DNA of 64,000 nt from Rhipidocladum racemiflorum (Eukaryota > Streptophyta > Magnoliopsida > Poales > Poaceae), in contig CM070578.1 in the NCBI GenBank assembly GCA_036346355.1, forward strand, positions 12,476,501-12,540,500, in the 5' to 3' direction. The stretch's first letter is position 1. Every line of letters begins with the position of its first letter. Below are positions 63,072 to 64,000 of the stretch, in pieces. The translations under genes and the position numbers were made by a program. The notes below the pieces were generated by a model. The model saw only the letters and a list, made by a program, of their open reading frames with translations, searched no databases and had not been told where the DNA came from.

Positions 63072-64000
63072 TCATGCGTAGAAGCGACGGAGTTGTTCGG
63101 CGTTCCAAGTATTCGCCAGAACCTCGCCGTCTTCTCGTCTGAGTCGATAAGCACCTGGCCGGATTGTCTTCTGCACATTGTACGGACCTTCCCAAATTGG
63201 AGAGAGCTTGTGCTCGCTTTTAGTTCCTCCGCGAGACCGGATCTCCTTACGAAAGGTTCTACTTACGGCGTTGCGAGTGGTAGCGCCGGAGTCCCTGGAG
63301 GTACTTAGCCGACTGGAGGGCTGCAACGTTCCGAGCCTCCTCGAGTTGATCAAGCTCCACCATTCGGCTTCCCTCGGACTCGGCTTCGTGGTAATTCCGA
63401 ACCCTCGGGGATTCGAATCCTAGCTCGGTCGGCAGAACCGCCTCTGCGCCATAGACCAGGAAAAAGGGGGTTTGGCCAGTCGCTCGGCTGGGAGTGGTTC
63501 TGAGTCCCCAGAGTACCGACGGTAGCTCCTTCACCCATCGAGCAGCGTATGGTTTGAGGCGGTCGAAGATCCTGGCCTTGAGGCCTTGGAGGACCAGACC
63601 GTTAGCTCGCTTCAACTTTGCCCATTGCTTCGTGGGTGAGCCACCGAGGCGGCAGATCTTGATCCCGACGCCTTCGCACCATTCTTGGAATTCTTCACTC
63701 CTGAATTGGGTGCCGTTGTCCGTGATGATCCGGTTGGGCACTCGAATCGACCACAATATCTGGAAGAACTCCTTGGCCTTAAGCTGCGGTGATAGTGACG
63801 ACTGGCTTGGCTTCGATCCACTTGGTGAACTTGTCAATGGCCACGAAGAGGTAAGCGAAACCGCCTTGAGCCTTCTTGAGCGGGCCCACTAAGTCGAGCC
63901 CCAGGCTGCGAAAGGCCAAGAAATGGGTATAGTCTGTAGCTCTGTCTGGCAAGTGTGTCTCGCCTTGCATAGAATTGGCGACCCTCGCAGTTCGAACTAT
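63072..64000 (-). pseudogene. Tat gypsy integrase, C-terminal part, frameshifted
   Basis: On the minus strand from the right edge: LGLDLVGPLKKAQGGFAYLF and DKFTKWIEAKPV (start of the integrase core with the first catalytic Asp). A shift near 63790 follows, then FQILWSIRVPNRIITDNGTQ (second Asp in TDNGTQF), LWGLRTTPSRATGQTPFFLV and YGAEAVLPTELGFESPRV. After a second shift near 63290 come HKLSPIWEGPYNVQKTIRPG and EQLRRFYA, then the stop at 63072. This is the standard Tat integrase end. Reverse transcriptase and gag must lie to the right of the window. Confidence 0.92.

Larger units (their letters stand above)
57329..64000 (-). mobile_element. Tat-type Ty3/gypsy element (5' part beyond right edge)
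   Basis: The element begins exactly after the truncated copia RT at 57328; AACAC (57324-57328) is the candidate target duplication. In its own minus-strand orientation, from right to left, are integrase (64000 to 63072), a region with antisense reading frames (62526 to 58996), a tandem repeat array (58020-58530), a polypurine tract and a 3' LTR (57329-57896). An antisense or additional ORF plus tandem repeats between pol and the 3' LTR are known features of Tat-lineage elements. It is nested in the copia element, so it is the younger of the two. Confidence 0.85.

Overview
The window is nuclear DNA from a plant, almost certainly a grass (Poaceae). The gene proteins match grass proteins in detail. 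The repeats are typical of grasses: Stowaway and Tourist-like MITEs, a tRNA-derived SINE, a TRIM, and Ty3/gypsy elements of Tat type with antisense ORFs. The species cannot be fixed from the sequence alone.

Three intact nuclear genes are visible. (1) At 1-1042, minus strand, is the N-terminal 347 codons of a chloroplast mTERF protein, probably MTERF4 (BSM/RUG2); the gene runs off the left edge. (2) At 7936-24384, plus strand, is a complete 21-exon P5A-type ATPase of the endoplasmic reticulum (MIA/PDR2 family). The exons join in frame into 1174 residues with all catalytic motifs. (3) At 26717-28679, plus strand, is a four-exon BAX-inhibitor-1-like (LIFEGUARD) membrane protein of 264 residues. 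These three do not form a pathway; they are independent genes sharing a gene island.

Between and inside them lie gene relics and transposons. Relics are a hAT transposase tail (1451-2045), a TIM17 pseudogene (5591-6262), a HAD-hydrolase fragment captured inside a hAT-like element (3630-4854), and a Rab-GTPase exon captured inside another TIR-like element (44968-46840). The P5A gene has absorbed three insertions with clear target-site duplications. They are a MULE-like element in intron 3, a 625-bp solo LTR in intron 13, and a 5.4-kb gypsy element with nearly identical LTRs in intron 18, antisense to the gene.

From about 29.9 kb rightward the window holds no convincing host gene. It is a transposon landscape: a MITE cluster with a TRIM inserted in the terminal repeat of a MULE-like MITE (30.6-31.2 kb), Stowaway and SINE copies (33-35 kb), foldback elements (42.7-43.7 kb), a 2.7-kb solo LTR (47.35-50.02 kb), and a CACTA-like element (50.1-50.6 kb). 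A Ty1/copia element (54.4-57.3 kb, minus strand) is split by a Tat-type gypsy element (57,329 to beyond the right edge, minus strand). The Tat element shows a 568-bp 3' LTR, a ~90-bp tandem array, two plus-strand (antisense) reading regions each preceded by a TATA-like box, and a decayed integrase region. All homology calls are by recognition of motifs, not by database search.
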